Assembly (NCBI RefSeq): GCF_001879715.1
Contig: NZ_MNBW01000006.1
Span: 1-64,000, forward strand
DNA: 64,000 bases
Origin: Nioella nitratireducens
GTDB taxonomy: Bacteria; Pseudomonadota; Alphaproteobacteria; Rhodobacterales; Rhodobacteraceae
Reading direction: 5' to 3'
The notes beneath the pieces are model-generated. The model made no database searches. It was not told where the DNA came from and saw only the letters and a program-made list of their open reading frames with translations. Below, piece by piece: positions 9,483 to 19,349 of this stretch. Both the position numbers and the translations under genes were made by a program. The first letter of the stretch is position 1. Each line of letters starts with the position of its first letter.

Positions 9483-12400
9483 TCAGGCAGGCGTCGCCTC
9501 GGCCCGCAGGCGGCGCTTCTCCTCTCGGGAAAAGAAGATGTCGTAGAACACCGGGGCCGCCACCAGCGTCAGGACCGACGCAAAGGCCAGCCCACCCATG
9601 ATGGTGACCGACATCGACACGAAGAACGCATCCGACAACAGCGGTGCCATGCCAAGGATGGTTGTCGCGGCCGCCAGCACGACGGGCCGAATACGAGAGG
9701 TGCTGGCGCGCACGATCGCCTCGCGCAGCGCCACACCCTCGGCCCGCACAAGGTCGATCTCTTCCACCAGCACGATGCCGTTCTTGATCAGCATCCCCGA
9801 CAGGCTGAGCAGCCCCAGAAGCGCGGTGAACGAGAACGGCAACCCGGTGCCAAGCAGCCCCAGCGTGACCCCGTTCACCGCCATCGGCACCAACAACCAG
9901 ATGATCAGCGGTTGGCGCAGCGCGTTGAACAGCAGGACCGAGATCAAGACCATGATCAGCAGCGTCACGGGCAATTGCTGGCCAAGGCTGGCATTGGCTT
10001 CGTTCGAGCTTTCGAATTCACCGCCCCATTCCATCGAATAGCCAAGCGGCAGCTCTATCGCCTCGACCGCATCGCGGATTTCGCCATGCACCTGTGCCGC
10101 CGTCACATCCGGCGGGATCGAGGCCCCGACCGTGATCGTCGGCACCCGGTTGCGCCGGTGGACAAGCGTGTTCTGAACCTCGTAGCTCAGGCCGTCCACC
10201 ACCTGCTCCATCGGGATCGGGCTGCCATCGACGGGCGAATACACGACCTGGTCGAGGATGGTCAGCCCCTCGTCACGGGGCACCCGCACGATGATCGGGA
10301 TCAGCCGCTCGCCTTCGCGGTAGGTGCCCGCCGTGATCCCCGTGGTCGCCAATCTCATCGAGGTGGCGATGTCATCCCGCGTGATGCCCGCCGCCTGCGC
10401 GCGGTCGGTGGCGTAAAGCGGGCGGATCACCAGTTCCTGCTCGCGCCAGTTGGTGCGCGGGGCCAGTATGTTGGGCGACGCCGCCTGCATCACGCGCTCG
10501 GCCTCATCCGCCAGATCGCGCAACACCGCCGGGTCGCTGCCCGAAAAGCGCACTGCAATCGGGTTGCCGCCGCCGGGGCCGAAGACCAGCCGCGCGGTGC
10601 GGAACTCGCCCTCGGGATGGGCCGCTTCGCCGAAGGCATCCAGATCGGCCTGCAATTGCGGTATCTGGTCCAGCCGTTCGGTGCGGATGATCAGGTGGCC
10701 ATAGCTGGGGTTCGGGGATTCCGCCGCATAGGTCAGCATGAACCGCGTCGCGCCCTGACCGACAAAGGTCGAGACCGACACCACCTCGTCGCGGCCTTCC
10801 AGCCACGCCTCGAAATCGGCCATATGTTCGGACGTGGTTTCGATCGGCGTGCCCTGTGGCAGCTTGTAGTGAACGAAAAAGATCGGCGTGTTCGAGTCGG
10901 GGAAGAATTGCTGTTTGACCTGCCCGAAGCCCCAATAGCAGGCCACCGTCACCGCCAGCAGCGCCACGACCACCAACCAGCGGAACCGCAAGGCCCCGCG
11001 CAGCACCGCGCCATAGGCCCGGAAGATAGGCCCCGAATAGGCGTCGGCCCCACCCGCCGCGACTCGCTTGAAGAAATAGTGCCCTAGCAGCGGCGTCACG
11101 GTCAGCGCCAGAATCCATGACAGCATCAGCGAAATGCCGATCACGGCAAACAGTGAAAACAGGAATTCCCCGGTCGCGTCGGGGCTCAGCCCGATCCCCG
11201 CGAAGGCCATGATCCCGATCACGGTTGCACCCAAAAGCGGAATCTGCGTCTTGCCCGCCGCTTCATCCGCGCCCTCGCGCGAGGATTTGCCATGCAGCAT
11301 GGATATCTGCATGCCTTCCGCCACCACGATGGCGTTATCGACCAGCATCCCCATGGCGATGATCAGCGCGCCCAGCGAAATGCGCTCCATCTCGATCGAG
11401 AATATCCCCATGAAAAAGAGCGTGCCCACCACCGTCAGCAGCAGGGTCGTGCCCACCACGATGGCCGCGCGCCAGCCCATGAAGATCGCCAGAACCGCGA
11501 CCACGATGGCCACCGACATGGCGAGGTTGACAAGAAACGCACTCGATGCCTCGTCCACCACCACGTGTTGCTGGTAGATCGGGTGCAGGTCCACCCCGTA
11601 GGGCAGTTCCGGCTGCAACTCGGCCAGCCGCGCATCGACCCGGTTGCCGACGTCAACGATGTTTTCCGCCGACAGCCCCGCCACGCCCAGCGTGAAGGCT
11701 TCGTGACCGTTGAACCGGATGATCTGCGAGGGGTGGTCCTGCCGCCCCCGGCTGACCTGTGCGAAATCGGCAAGGTTCAGCACATCGCCGCCGACCCCCA
11801 CCGTCAGACCTGCGATTTCCGACACGCTCTCAGACCCTTCCGGGGTCTGGATCACGGTTCGCGTATTTTCCGAATCGAGCGATCCCGCGGGTGCGACCGA
11901 GTTGGCATTGGCCAGCGCCTGAAGGATCAATTGCGGCGAAATGTTCTGGTGCACGGTCAGCGCAAGGTTCGGCTCGACAAAGATCGCCTCGTCGGGCAGG
12001 CCCTGCACGTCCACATCCGCGACGCCATCGACGGCCAGAATTTCCCGTCGCAGGAACCGCGCCAGTTCATGGCGTTCCGCGTCGGAATAACCCTCGGCCG
12101 TGACCGCGAAGAAAATGCCGAACACGTCGCCGAACCCGTCATTGACCTGCGGCGTTCCCACCCCGTCGGGCAGGTTTCGGGCCGCATCGGTCACCCGTTG
12201 GCGCAGGTCGGTCCAGATCGCGGGCAGTTCGTTGCCGTCATAGGTGGACATGATCTCGACCTCGATCCGCGACAGGCCGGGTCGGTTGACCGAGGTGATG
12301 CGATCCACCTCGCCCATCCGTTGAATGGCGGATTCGAGCGGTTCGGTCACTTCGCTGCTGACCTGCTCGGCCGAGGCGCCGGGATACTGGGTGACGATGA

Positions 12401-12536
12401 CGGCGGTCTTGATGGTAAAGGCCGGGTCTTCCAGCCGCCCCAGCGTGGCAAAGCCCCAGATGCCGCCGAAGAGGCTGATAAGAATGACGATCCATGTCAG
12501 GATCGGTTTGTCGATCGAGGCGCGCGCGATGTTCAT
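9483..12536 (-). CDS. RND family efflux pump, inner-membrane transporter (AcrB/MexF-like)
   Basis: 1017 aa, the normal length for HAE-type RND pumps. It begins with the typical cytoplasmic lead and helix ASIDKPILTWIVILISLFGG. The proton-relay helix 4 reads AMGMLVDNAIVVAEGM, with one Asp where AcrB has two. Two large periplasmic loops and about 12 helices are present, and the second half repeats the fold with LLSLSGMLIKNGIVLVEE. It lies ten bases after the adaptor gene and is third in a marR-adaptor-pump operon. No outer-membrane channel gene is present. Likely exported compounds are unknown. Confidence 0.95.
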   Translation of the reverse strand: MNIARASIDKPILTWIVILISLFGGIWGFATLGRLEDPAFTIKTAVIVTQYPGASAEQVSSEVTEPLESAIQRMGEVDRITSVNRPGLSRIEVEIMSTYDGNELPAIWTDLRQRVTDAARNLPDGVGTPQVNDGFGDVFGIFFAVTAEGYSDAERHELARFLRREILAVDGVADVDVQGLPDEAIFVEPNLALTVHQNISPQLILQALANANSVAPAGSLDSENTRTVIQTPEGSESVSEIAGLTVGVGGDVLNLADFAQVSRGRQDHPSQIIRFNGHEAFTLGVAGLSAENIVDVGNRVDARLAELQPELPYGVDLHPIYQQHVVVDEASSAFLVNLAMSVAIVVAVLAIFMGWRAAIVVGTTLLLTVVGTLFFMGIFSIEMERISLGALIIAMGMLVDNAIVVAEGMQISMLHGKSSREGADEAAGKTQIPLLGATVIGIMAFAGIGLSPDATGEFLFSLFAVIGISLMLSWILALTVTPLLGHYFFKRVAAGGADAYSGPIFRAYGAVLRGALRFRWLVVVALLAVTVACYWGFGQVKQQFFPDSNTPIFFVHYKLPQGTPIETTSEHMADFEAWLEGRDEVVSVSTFVGQGATRFMLTYAAESPNPSYGHLIIRTERLDQIPQLQADLDAFGEAAHPEGEFRTARLVFGPGGGNPIAVRFSGSDPAVLRDLADEAERVMQAASPNILAPRTNWREQELVIRPLYATDRAQAAGITRDDIATSMRLATTGITAGTYREGERLIPIIVRVPRDEGLTILDQVVYSPVDGSPIPMEQVVDGLSYEVQNTLVHRRNRVPTITVGASIPPDVTAAQVHGEIRDAVEAIELPLGYSMEWGGEFESSNEANASLGQQLPVTLLIMVLISVLLFNALRQPLIIWLLVPMAVNGVTLGLLGTGLPFSFTALLGLLSLSGMLIKNGIVLVEEIDLVRAEGVALREAIVRASTSRIRPVVLAAATTILGMAPLLSDAFFVSMSVTIMGGLAFASVLTLVAAPVFYDIFFSREEKRRLRAEATPA

Positions 12537-12546
12537 GACCTGCCCC

Positions 12547-13590
12547 TCAGTTCGCGAAACCGGTAAAGCGCCGCACGGTCATGCCGTCCTCCAGCGCGTT
12601 CACCCCGGTCATCACGATCTCGTCGCCATCAGCCAGCCCCGACAGCACGTCAAAGCCCCCCGTGCGCGATGGCTCGATCTCGACGGCAACCTCGTCAATG
12701 GTGCCCATACCGTCCGCATCCTCGACGAACCGCATGACACTGACCGAACCGTCATTGCCGGTGGCGATGGCCGATGCGGGAATGGTCAGACTGGCGTGAT
12801 CGGGGGCCAGCCGGGCAAACACCGTGACCGAGGCTCCGGGCAGGATCGAGCGGTTCTCGGGCCGGGGCATGGCCAGCGTCAACTGAAAGGTCTGCCCCAC
12901 GGCAGACGCCTCGGCGGTGAACTCGCGGATCATCAGCGGATAAGTCTGGTCGCTATAGGGGAACTGCGCCCAAAGCGCGACATCCGGGTTTTCACCCGCT
13001 TGCTCGAACAGCACCTCGGGCACGTCGATTTCGATCCGCAACTCTGACATGTCATGCAGGCGCACGACCGGGCTGCCGGCGCTGATCGTCGTGAAATTGG
13101 CCACGTTGCGCGCCGCGACCAGCCCGTCGAAAGGGGCGGTCAGCGTGGTGTGGTCCAGCGCGAACTGGGCGTTGCGCACGGCGATCTCGGCAAGGCTGAC
13201 CTGCGTTTCGGCGTCGTCCACGCTGACCTGCGACACGGTGTTTTCCGACAACGCGTTCAGGCGGTCCAGCGTGCGCTGGGCCTGGTCCAGTTGCACCCGC
13301 GCCTGATCGAGGCTGATTTCAAACGATTCCGTGTCGAGCTGCGCGATCAGCCCGCCATTTGCGATCTCTTGCCCCTCCAGAACCGGAAAGGCGATGATCC
13401 GGCCACTGACCTGAAAGGCAAGGTCCACTGTCTGCCGCGCGACGATCTGGCCAAAGAACTGCCGGGTGATGCCAAGGCTGTCGGCATCCACGGTCATCAG
13501 CTTGACGGGCCGGATCACCGGGTCGGCGTCCTGGGCGGCAACGGGAAGGGCAAGCAGCGCCAGAACGGCGCCAAGGGCAAGGGCTTTCAT
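12547..13590 (-). CDS. RND efflux periplasmic adaptor (membrane fusion protein)
   Basis: 347 aa. After a signal peptide (about 1-20, ALPVAAQ), the lipoyl half-motif VDLAFQVSGRIIAFPVLEGQ leads into a coiled-coil hairpin (about 95-150), then DHTTLTAPFDGLVAARNV and a beta-barrel. This is the standard HlyD/AcrA plan linking pump and outer-membrane channel. ATG 13590 has GGAGAG upstream; a TTG at 13593 is the alternative. The start overlaps the marR stop as TGATG, indicating coupled translation. Confidence 0.94.
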   Translation of the reverse strand: MKALALGAVLALLALPVAAQDADPVIRPVKLMTVDADSLGITRQFFGQIVARQTVDLAFQVSGRIIAFPVLEGQEIANGGLIAQLDTESFEISLDQARVQLDQAQRTLDRLNALSENTVSQVSVDDAETQVSLAEIAVRNAQFALDHTTLTAPFDGLVAARNVANFTTISAGSPVVRLHDMSELRIEIDVPEVLFEQAGENPDVALWAQFPYSDQTYPLMIREFTAEASAVGQTFQLTLAMPRPENRSILPGASVTVFARLAPDHASLTIPASAIATGNDGSVSVMRFVEDADGMGTIDEVAVEIEPSRTGGFDVLSGLADGDEIVMTGVNALEDGMTVRRFTGFAN

Positions 13591-14075
13591 CAAATCTCTC
13601 CAGAGCAGGCGCTTTTGAGGTAATCGGTTTCGGCGACCTCGGCCAATAGCCGGGCCAGTTGAATGGTCTTGTCATCGGGCAGGCCGGCGGCCTCCGAAAA
13701 CAGCAGGGCGGCGCGGTTGGCCATGACCTGGCGCATGGTCTGCCCGGTCTCGGTCAGATGCACTTTCCACGCGCGGCGGTCCTCGGTGTCGCGTTCGCGC
13801 CCGACAAAACCCTTTGCTTCCAGTGAATCCACAACCGCGGTGATCGCCGAGGGCACGGTCTGCAACTCTTGTGCAATGGCCCCCATGCGCATCGGTTCCG
13901 ACAAAACGATGAGCAGATGCCGCTCGGTCTTGGTCATCTCCGGTTCCGCGTGGATCGTTTCCAGACGGGCCTCCAGTTTCGTGAACAGGGTAAAGGTTCC
14001 CAAAATGGCCTGCGTGCGCGGATCAAGGTCGCGAAACGGTGCCGGGGTGGTTGGATGGGGGTCTGTGTGATTCAT
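13590..14075 (-). CDS. MarR family transcriptional regulator of the RND operon
   Basis: 161 aa. The winged helix is seen as MTKTERHLLIVLSEPMRMGAIAQELQTVPSAITAVVDSLEAKGFVGRERDTEDRR, the MarR recognition helix and wing. It is the first gene of the operon and overlaps the adaptor start by one base. ATG 14075 follows GAGG with normal spacing, while ATG 14111 lacks a ribosome site. A palindrome at 14116-14126 in the divergent promoter region is a candidate operator for autoregulation. Confidence 0.92.
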   Translation of the reverse strand: MNHTDPHPTTPAPFRDLDPRTQAILGTFTLFTKLEARLETIHAEPEMTKTERHLLIVLSEPMRMGAIAQELQTVPSAITAVVDSLEAKGFVGRERDTEDRRAWKVHLTETGQTMRQVMANRAALLFSEAAGLPDDKTIQLARLLAEVAETDYLKSACSGEI

Positions 14076-14115
14076 GCGTTTGGCCTCTTGCTTCCCGGCA
14101 ATATGCTTCATATTG

Positions 14116-14126
14116 TGAATTATTCA
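14116..14126. promoter_or_regulatory. Palindrome in the marR/nhaA divergent promoter region
   Basis: TGAAT-T-ATTCA is a perfect 11-bp palindrome in an AT-rich stretch. It sits 41 bases upstream of the marR start and 29 upstream of nhaA. MarR proteins bind such short palindromes, so it could control both genes. This is inference from position and symmetry. Confidence 0.5.
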
Positions 14127-14154
14127 AGAAGAGATTTATTCAGAGGCAGAACTG

Positions 14155-15966
14155 ATGCAACGCGGGCTGACAACCGATCTCGACCCAACGCGGGATATTC
14201 TGGTGACCGAGGGCGGCGGACGCGCGCGGCTGGTCTGGTATCTCGACTTCACCTCGATGCACACGCGCCGCATCCGTGACGTGCTGCAACGCTCGGCGGA
14301 TCGCTTCGGGCCGACCAACGTGTCGATGGCGGTGCGCTTCCTGCCCACTGGCCCCGAAAGCGCCGGGGCCGAGATCGCGGCGCGCGGCGCCATCGCCGCA
14401 GCGAAACAAGGCGCGTTCTGGGACATTCACCGCGCCCTCTTCTCTCGCCCGCCGCGCTATACCGAGGCACTGGTGCGTTCGATCGCCGAGGTTCTGGACC
14501 TCGACCTGGACCAACTGAACCAAGACATGTGGTCGGAAGAAACCGACCAGCGCCTGACCGAAGATCGCCTCGCCGCGCATGGGGCAGGGGTCCGCGATAC
14601 GCCTGCGCTGTTCATTGACGGGCGGCTTTACGACGGCGCGTGGGACGAAACCTCGCTGATCGAAGAGGTGCAAAAACCCATCGGCGTGCAGATTCGTATC
14701 GCCAGCCTCGACTTTTTCCACTGGGCGGCCTCGGCGGGTTTTGTCCTGATCCTCGCCACGGTGCTGGCGCTCTTGGTCGTCAATGTCGGCTGGCACGAGG
14801 GCTACGAACACCTGCGCAACCTCGCCGTTGCCCTATCCTTTGGCGAAAGCACCTTTTCCCTGCCGCTCGAAACATGGGTCAACGACGGCCTGATGGCGCT
14901 GTTCTTCCTGTTGGTGGGGATCGAGATCAAACGAGAGATCGTGAACGGCGAACTGTCCGACCCCGCCAGCGCCGCCCTGCCGATCATAGCAGCACTTGGC
15001 GGCATGGTCGCGCCCGCCTTGATCTATGCCGGCATCAACTGGGGCAGCCCCACCGTGCATGGCTGGGGCGTGCCCATGGCCACCGACATCGCCTTTACCC
15101 TCGGTATCCTCGCGCTTCTGGGCGACCGGGTGCCGACCTCGCTCAAGGTTTTCGTCTCGGCGCTCGCCATCGCCGACGACCTTGGCGCCATCGTCGTCAT
15201 CGCGCTCTTCTACGGTGAAGGGTTCGACCTGCACGCCTTCCTGGTCGCGCTGGCCATTTTCACCCTCATGATGGGTCTCAACCGGGGCCGCATCTATTCC
15301 CGCGTTCCCTATCTGCTTTTGGGCGTGGCGCTGTGGTTCTTCATCCACGAAAGCGGGCTGCACGCGACCCTCGCCGGTGTCCTGACCGCCGCCGCCATTC
15401 CGTCGCGCCGCTCGGCCAATATCCGGGGCGTGGCCGCACAGGCTGCCGCGATCTTCGACGAAGAGATGCGCGACCCCGACACGCCGATGCAGCATGGCAA
15501 CCTCAACCGCCTGCAAGCCGCGGTCGAGCGGCTGCGCGAACCCGGCTTCCACTTGCAAAACGCACTGGAAAACTGGTCGAACTTCCTGATCCTGCCCCTC
15601 TTTGCCTTCTTCAACACCGGCATTGCCATCCTGGGCGCCCAGTTCTCGCCGCTCCACCCCGAGGCGCTTGGCGTCATCGCCGGTCTGGTCATCGGCAAAC
15701 CGCTGGGGATTTTCCTGTTCGTCTTCGTTGCCGTCAAACTGCGCCTTGCGCGCCTGTCCTCTGAAATCAGTTGGACGCAGCTTCTGGGCGCGGGCTGCCT
15801 TGCGGGGGTGGGCTTCACCATGTCGATCTTCATCGGCGCCGCCTCGTTCGGGGGTGTGCAACTGGCCTCGGTCAAGCTGGCCATCCTGATCGCGTCGTCG
15901 ATGTCCGCCCTGATCGGGTCCATCGTGCTGATCGCCGCCGCCCGGCCCGCCGCGGCGTCAGGGTAA
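14155..15966 (+). CDS. nhaA: Na+/H+ antiporter NhaA with an N-terminal DsbA-like domain
   Basis: 603 aa, against about 390 for E. coli NhaA. Residues ~25-180 form a thioredoxin/DsbA-like fold: [19 protein letters not shown] stands where DsbA has its CXXC helix, and [14 protein letters not shown] is the cis-Pro strand. The CXXC cysteines are replaced (S-M-H-T). Residues ~185-600 are NhaA, with the ion-binding Asp pair in [19 protein letters not shown] and the motif [15 protein letters not shown]. NhaA exchanges two H+ for one Na+ at the inner membrane. GAGG lies 8 bases before ATG 14155. Confidence 0.93.
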   Translation: MQRGLTTDLDPTRDILVTEGGGRARLVWYLDFTSMHTRRIRDVLQRSADRFGPTNVSMAVRFLPTGPESAGAEIAARGAIAAAKQGAFWDIHRALFSRPPRYTEALVRSIAEVLDLDLDQLNQDMWSEETDQRLTEDRLAAHGAGVRDTPALFIDGRLYDGAWDETSLIEEVQKPIGVQIRIASLDFFHWAASAGFVLILATVLALLVVNVGWHEGYEHLRNLAVALSFGESTFSLPLETWVNDGLMALFFLLVGIEIKREIVNGELSDPASAALPIIAALGGMVAPALIYAGINWGSPTVHGWGVPMATDIAFTLGILALLGDRVPTSLKVFVSALAIADDLGAIVVIALFYGEGFDLHAFLVALAIFTLMMGLNRGRIYSRVPYLLLGVALWFFIHESGLHATLAGVLTAAAIPSRRSANIRGVAAQAAAIFDEEMRDPDTPMQHGNLNRLQAAVERLREPGFHLQNALENWSNFLILPLFAFFNTGIAILGAQFSPLHPEALGVIAGLVIGKPLGIFLFVFVAVKLRLARLSSEISWTQLLGAGCLAGVGFTMSIFIGAASFGGVQLASVKLAILIASSMSALIGSIVLIAAARPAAASG

Positions 15967-16045
15967 GCCACTCTGGCCCAATCGCCCTGTTTGGGTGTAT
16001 CGGGAACCAGCCGCATATCCGCAGGGTCATAACGGAGCCACCGCC

Positions 16046-17728
16046 ATGCAATCCGCCGATTTTGTCATCATAGGGTCCGGCTCCGCCGGGTCGGCCATGG
16101 CCTACCGCCTGTCGGAAGACGGGGCGCACACGGTGCTGGTGCTGGAATATGGCGGCAGCGACATGGGCCCCTTCATCCAGATGCCCGCGGCACTCAGCTA
16201 CCCGATGAACATGCCGATGTATGACTGGGGCTTCCAATCCCAACCCGAACCGCATCTGGGTGGCCGTCGCCTTGCCTGTCCGCGCGGAAAGGTGATCGGC
16301 GGCTCCTCCTCGATCAACGGCATGGTCTATGTGCGTGGCCATGCAGGGGACTACGACCATTGGCAGGCCAGCGGCGCGGCGGGGTGGGGCTATGCCGACG
16401 TGCTGCCCTATTTCATGCGAATGGAGACATGGCACGACGGCGGCCATGGCGGCGATCCCGGCTGGCGCGGCACCGACGGCCCCTTGCATGTCACCCGCGG
16501 TCCCCGCACCAATCCGCTGTTTCAGGCCTTTGTTGAGGCCGGGCAGCAGGCGGGCTACGAGGGGACCGACGATTATAACGGCGAAAAGCAAGAGGGCTTC
16601 GGCCCGATGGAAATGACCGTCTGGCAGGGCACCCGCTGGTCGGCGGCCAACGCCTATCTACGCCCCGCCCTGCAACGCCCGAACTGCGACATGCTGCGGT
16701 GTTTCGTGCGCCGGGTCATCATCGAAGACGGCCGCGCCGTTGGCGTCGAGGTCGAGCGCGGCGGCCAGATCGAGACCGTTCGCGCCAACCGCGAGGTCAT
16801 CGTCGCGGCCTCCTCCATCAACTCGCCCAAGATCCTGATGCTGTCGGGCATCGGCCCTGCCGCTCATCTGATCGAACATGGCATTCCCGTCATCGCCGAC
16901 CGGCCCGGCGTCGGCCAGAACCTGCAAGACCATCTGGAGCTTTACATCCAGCAGGCCTGCACCCAGCCGATCACGCTCTACAAATACTGGAACCTGATAT
17001 ACAAGGGCGCCATCGGCACCCAGTGGATGACCACGCGCACCGGGCTTGGCGCGTCCAACCAGTTCGAAAGCGCCGCTTTCCTGCGCTCGCGCCCCGGCGT
17101 GGACTATCCCGATATCCAGTATCACTTCCTGCCCATGGCCGTGCGCTATGACGGCACAGCCGCCGCCGAGGGGCATGGCTTTCAGGCCCATGTCGGCCCG
17201 ATGCGCTCGCCCTCGCGCGGCGCGGTCACGCTGGCCTCTTCCGACCCCAACGACGCTCCGAACATCCTGTTCAACTACATGTCCCACCCCCAGGATTGGG
17301 AAGACTTCCGCCATTGCATCCGCCTGACCCGCGAGATCTTCGCCCAAGCCGCCTTCGACGACTATCGCGGCCCCGAAATCCAGCCCGGCCCCGACGTGCA
17401 AAGCGATGACGAGCTGGACGATTTCATCCGGGCCGAAGTCGAAAGCGCCTACCACCCCTGTGGCACCTGCCGCATCGGCGCGGCGGACGATCCGCTGGCC
17501 GTGGTCGACCCCGAAACCCGCGTGATCGGGGTCGATGGCCTGCGCGTCGCCGACAGTTCGATCTTCCCGCGCATCACCAACGGCAACCTCAATGGCCCCT
17601 CGATCATGACCGGCGAAAAGGCCGCCGACCACATCCTTGGCAAGGGGATGCTGCCCCGCTCGAACCGGACACCCTGGATTCACCCCGACTGGCAAAGCAG
17701 CGTGAAGGCTGTGGGCCACGCGGGCTGA
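16046..17728 (+). CDS. betA: Choline dehydrogenase (GMC flavoprotein)
   Basis: 560 aa. The N-terminal FAD site is [19 protein letters not shown], and the GMC signature is [21 protein letters not shown]. The active-site His lies in [12 protein letters not shown] and the partner Asn in [12 protein letters not shown]. Overall sequence follows BetA closely. The enzyme oxidises choline to betaine aldehyde and on to glycine betaine, an osmoprotectant. ATG 16046 has GGAG 8 bases upstream. betB, betC and betI are not adjacent, although the NhaA gene before it would also suit salt stress. Confidence 0.92.
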   Translation: MQSADFVIIGSGSAGSAMAYRLSEDGAHTVLVLEYGGSDMGPFIQMPAALSYPMNMPMYDWGFQSQPEPHLGGRRLACPRGKVIGGSSSINGMVYVRGHAGDYDHWQASGAAGWGYADVLPYFMRMETWHDGGHGGDPGWRGTDGPLHVTRGPRTNPLFQAFVEAGQQAGYEGTDDYNGEKQEGFGPMEMTVWQGTRWSAANAYLRPALQRPNCDMLRCFVRRVIIEDGRAVGVEVERGGQIETVRANREVIVAASSINSPKILMLSGIGPAAHLIEHGIPVIADRPGVGQNLQDHLELYIQQACTQPITLYKYWNLIYKGAIGTQWMTTRTGLGASNQFESAAFLRSRPGVDYPDIQYHFLPMAVRYDGTAAAEGHGFQAHVGPMRSPSRGAVTLASSDPNDAPNILFNYMSHPQDWEDFRHCIRLTREIFAQAAFDDYRGPEIQPGPDVQSDDELDDFIRAEVESAYHPCGTCRIGAADDPLAVVDPETRVIGVDGLRVADSSIFPRITNGNLNGPSIMTGEKAADHILGKGMLPRSNRTPWIHPDWQSSVKAVGHAG

Positions 17729-17756
17729 CTCATCCCCATCCCTTCCCGGAAACGCC

Positions 17757-17793
17757 CGGTCTTCTTCTTGGCCAAAATACTCCCGCCGGAGGC
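17757..17793. repeat. Short intergenic repeat, copy 2
   Basis: The core GGCCAAAATACTCCCGCCGG follows a TCTTCTTCTT run, 28 bases after the betA stop. It shares the T-rich run, CAAAATAC and CCCGCCGG core with copies at 2061-2090 and 60324-60355. All three lie just after a gene end. Confidence 0.5.
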
Positions 17794-18269
17794 ATCCCCC
17801 CTCTGCGCCCGCGAAAACGACCGCCCCTGCGGCGCGCGACGTGGGAATCGGGTTTTGGGAAATGAAAAAGAACGGCCCTGAGCCCACCGTGGCGGATGAC
17901 GCGGCGGATGACGGTTTCGCGCCCATTGCGGGGCTTGGCCGGAATGTCAGCGATGAGGGCAGCGGCCGCCCGTGGTGGGCGCGAAAGCGCCCGCCTTGGG
18001 GGCGGGCGGGCGCTGCCCGGCGTAAACGCCGGGCGGTGAAGATGATCGAATTGTCCGCCAAGGGAACGGCAGCTTGGTCCGCAGGGCGGAACTCCATGCT
18101 CTCTGCACCGATGGCGCCCTCCTGCCCCGCATCCACTCCCGCGCACGGTTCAGACACGCGCGCCCTGTGGCCATCGCGGCCCCCACTGTGAACGCGGTTT
18201 CACTCCCATGGGGACGGAACACATCCCCGTGCGGGCCCCGAGGCATCTCCTCCAAAATCGGCCAAACCG

Positions 18270-18310
18270 GTGTACGGGGGGTGTACAGGGGGTGTACGGG
18301 GGGTGCACGC
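18270..18310 (+). repeat. Phased 11-bp tandem repeat array A
   Basis: Units begin at 18270, 18281, 18292 and 18303: GTGTACGGGGG, GTGTACAGGGG, GTGTACGGGGG, GTGCACGC. The period is exactly 11 bases, about one helical turn, so each GTGTAC faces the same side of the DNA. The array ends about 70 bases before the kpsF start. A related five-unit array lies at 39748-39800 near arfB. Confidence 0.8.
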
Positions 18311-18380
18311 CCGGCGACGGCTGTTTTCGCTCCGTCTTTTTCCCCTGCCGTTCCGCGCGTCCATGCGCTATGGGAGGCTC

Positions 18381-19346
18381 ATGACCCAAGATTCCACCGA
18401 TATGATCCGCCAGACCGCCGCCCATGTCCTGCGCACCGAAGGGGCCGCCGTGACCCGCATGGCCGATGCCCTGCCCGAGGATTTCGAGGCTGCGGTTGAG
18501 GCGATTTTGTCAATAAAAACAGGCCGTGTGATCCTGTCCGGCATGGGCAAATCCGGCCATATCGCGCGCAAGATCAGCGCCACGCTGGCCTCGACCGGCA
18601 CCCCCTCGACTTTCGTTCATCCGGCCGAGGCGAGCCATGGCGATCTGGGGATGATCACCCCCAATGACCTGTGCATCCTGATCTCGAATTCCGGCGAAAC
18701 CTCGGAGCTTGGCGACATCGTCGCCCACGTCGCCCGCTTCTCGATTCCAATGATCGGCGTCTCCAAAAATCCCAAGAGCACGCTCATGCAAGCCGCTGAT
18801 TTGAAACTGGTTTTGCCGGATGAGCCCGAGGCCTGTATCATCGGAATGGCGCCCACGACGTCGACCACGCTGACGCTCGCGCTTGGCGATGCGCTGGCCG
18901 TTGCGGTGATGGAGCGGCGCGGCTTCCTGCCCGAGAATTTCCGCACCTTCCACCCGGGCGGCAAGCTTGGCGCGCAACTGGCCAAGGTCGCTCAGCTGAT
19001 GCATTCCGGCGCGGCCCTGCCGCTGGTCACCGAAGAAACGCCGATGCCCGAGGTGCTGCTGGTCATGACCGAAAAGGGCTTTGGCATCGCGGGCGTGACC
19101 GATGATGGCATGCTGACCGGAGTCGTCACCGACGGCGACCTGCGGCGCAGCATGGACGGGCTGATGGACAAGACCGCCGGCGACGTCGCCACCCGCGAAC
19201 CACGCGTCACCCGGCCCCATACCTTCGCCGCCGAAGCACTGGCGATGATGTCCGGCCGCATCACCGCGCTGTTCGTGCTGGATGAAGACGGCAGACCCGT
19301 CGGCCTGCTGCACCTGCACGACTGCCTGCGCGCCGGCGTCGCCTGA
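18381..19346 (+). CDS. kpsF: D-arabinose-5-phosphate isomerase (KpsF/GutQ family)
   Basis: 321 aa, normal for the family. The SIS domain (about 35-180) has ILSGMGKSGHIARKISATLAS and ISNSGETSELGDI. Two CBS domains occupy about 200-320. The enzyme converts ribulose-5-phosphate to arabinose-5-phosphate, the first step to KDO for lipopolysaccharide or capsule. ATG 18381 is preceded by GGGAGG, and ATG 18363 is less likely. No kdsA, kdsB or capsule genes are adjacent. The array of 11-bp repeats upstream may be part of its control region. Confidence 0.92.
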   Translation: MTQDSTDMIRQTAAHVLRTEGAAVTRMADALPEDFEAAVEAILSIKTGRVILSGMGKSGHIARKISATLASTGTPSTFVHPAEASHGDLGMITPNDLCILISNSGETSELGDIVAHVARFSIPMIGVSKNPKSTLMQAADLKLVLPDEPEACIIGMAPTTSTTLTLALGDALAVAVMERRGFLPENFRTFHPGGKLGAQLAKVAQLMHSGAALPLVTEETPMPEVLLVMTEKGFGIAGVTDDGMLTGVVTDGDLRRSMDGLMDKTAGDVATREPRVTRPHTFAAEALAMMSGRITALFVLDEDGRPVGLLHLHDCLRAGVA

Positions 19347-19349
19347 GCG

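Larger units (their letters stand above)
17729..18380. other. 652-base gene-poor gap between betA and kpsF
   Basis: No open frame here looks coding: those present are Arg/Pro-rich, lack ribosome sites and match no family. The gap holds a short intergenic repeat (17757-17793) right after betA and a phased 11-bp repeat array (18270-18310) ahead of kpsF. The stretch between them is GC-rich with no structure I can name, and an unannotated small RNA is possible. Confidence 0.6.

Noticed and set aside
17841-18191. 116-codon open frame in the betA-kpsF gap
   Set aside because: Arg/Pro-rich, no ribosome site, no family resemblance; typical of random open frames in GC-rich DNA.
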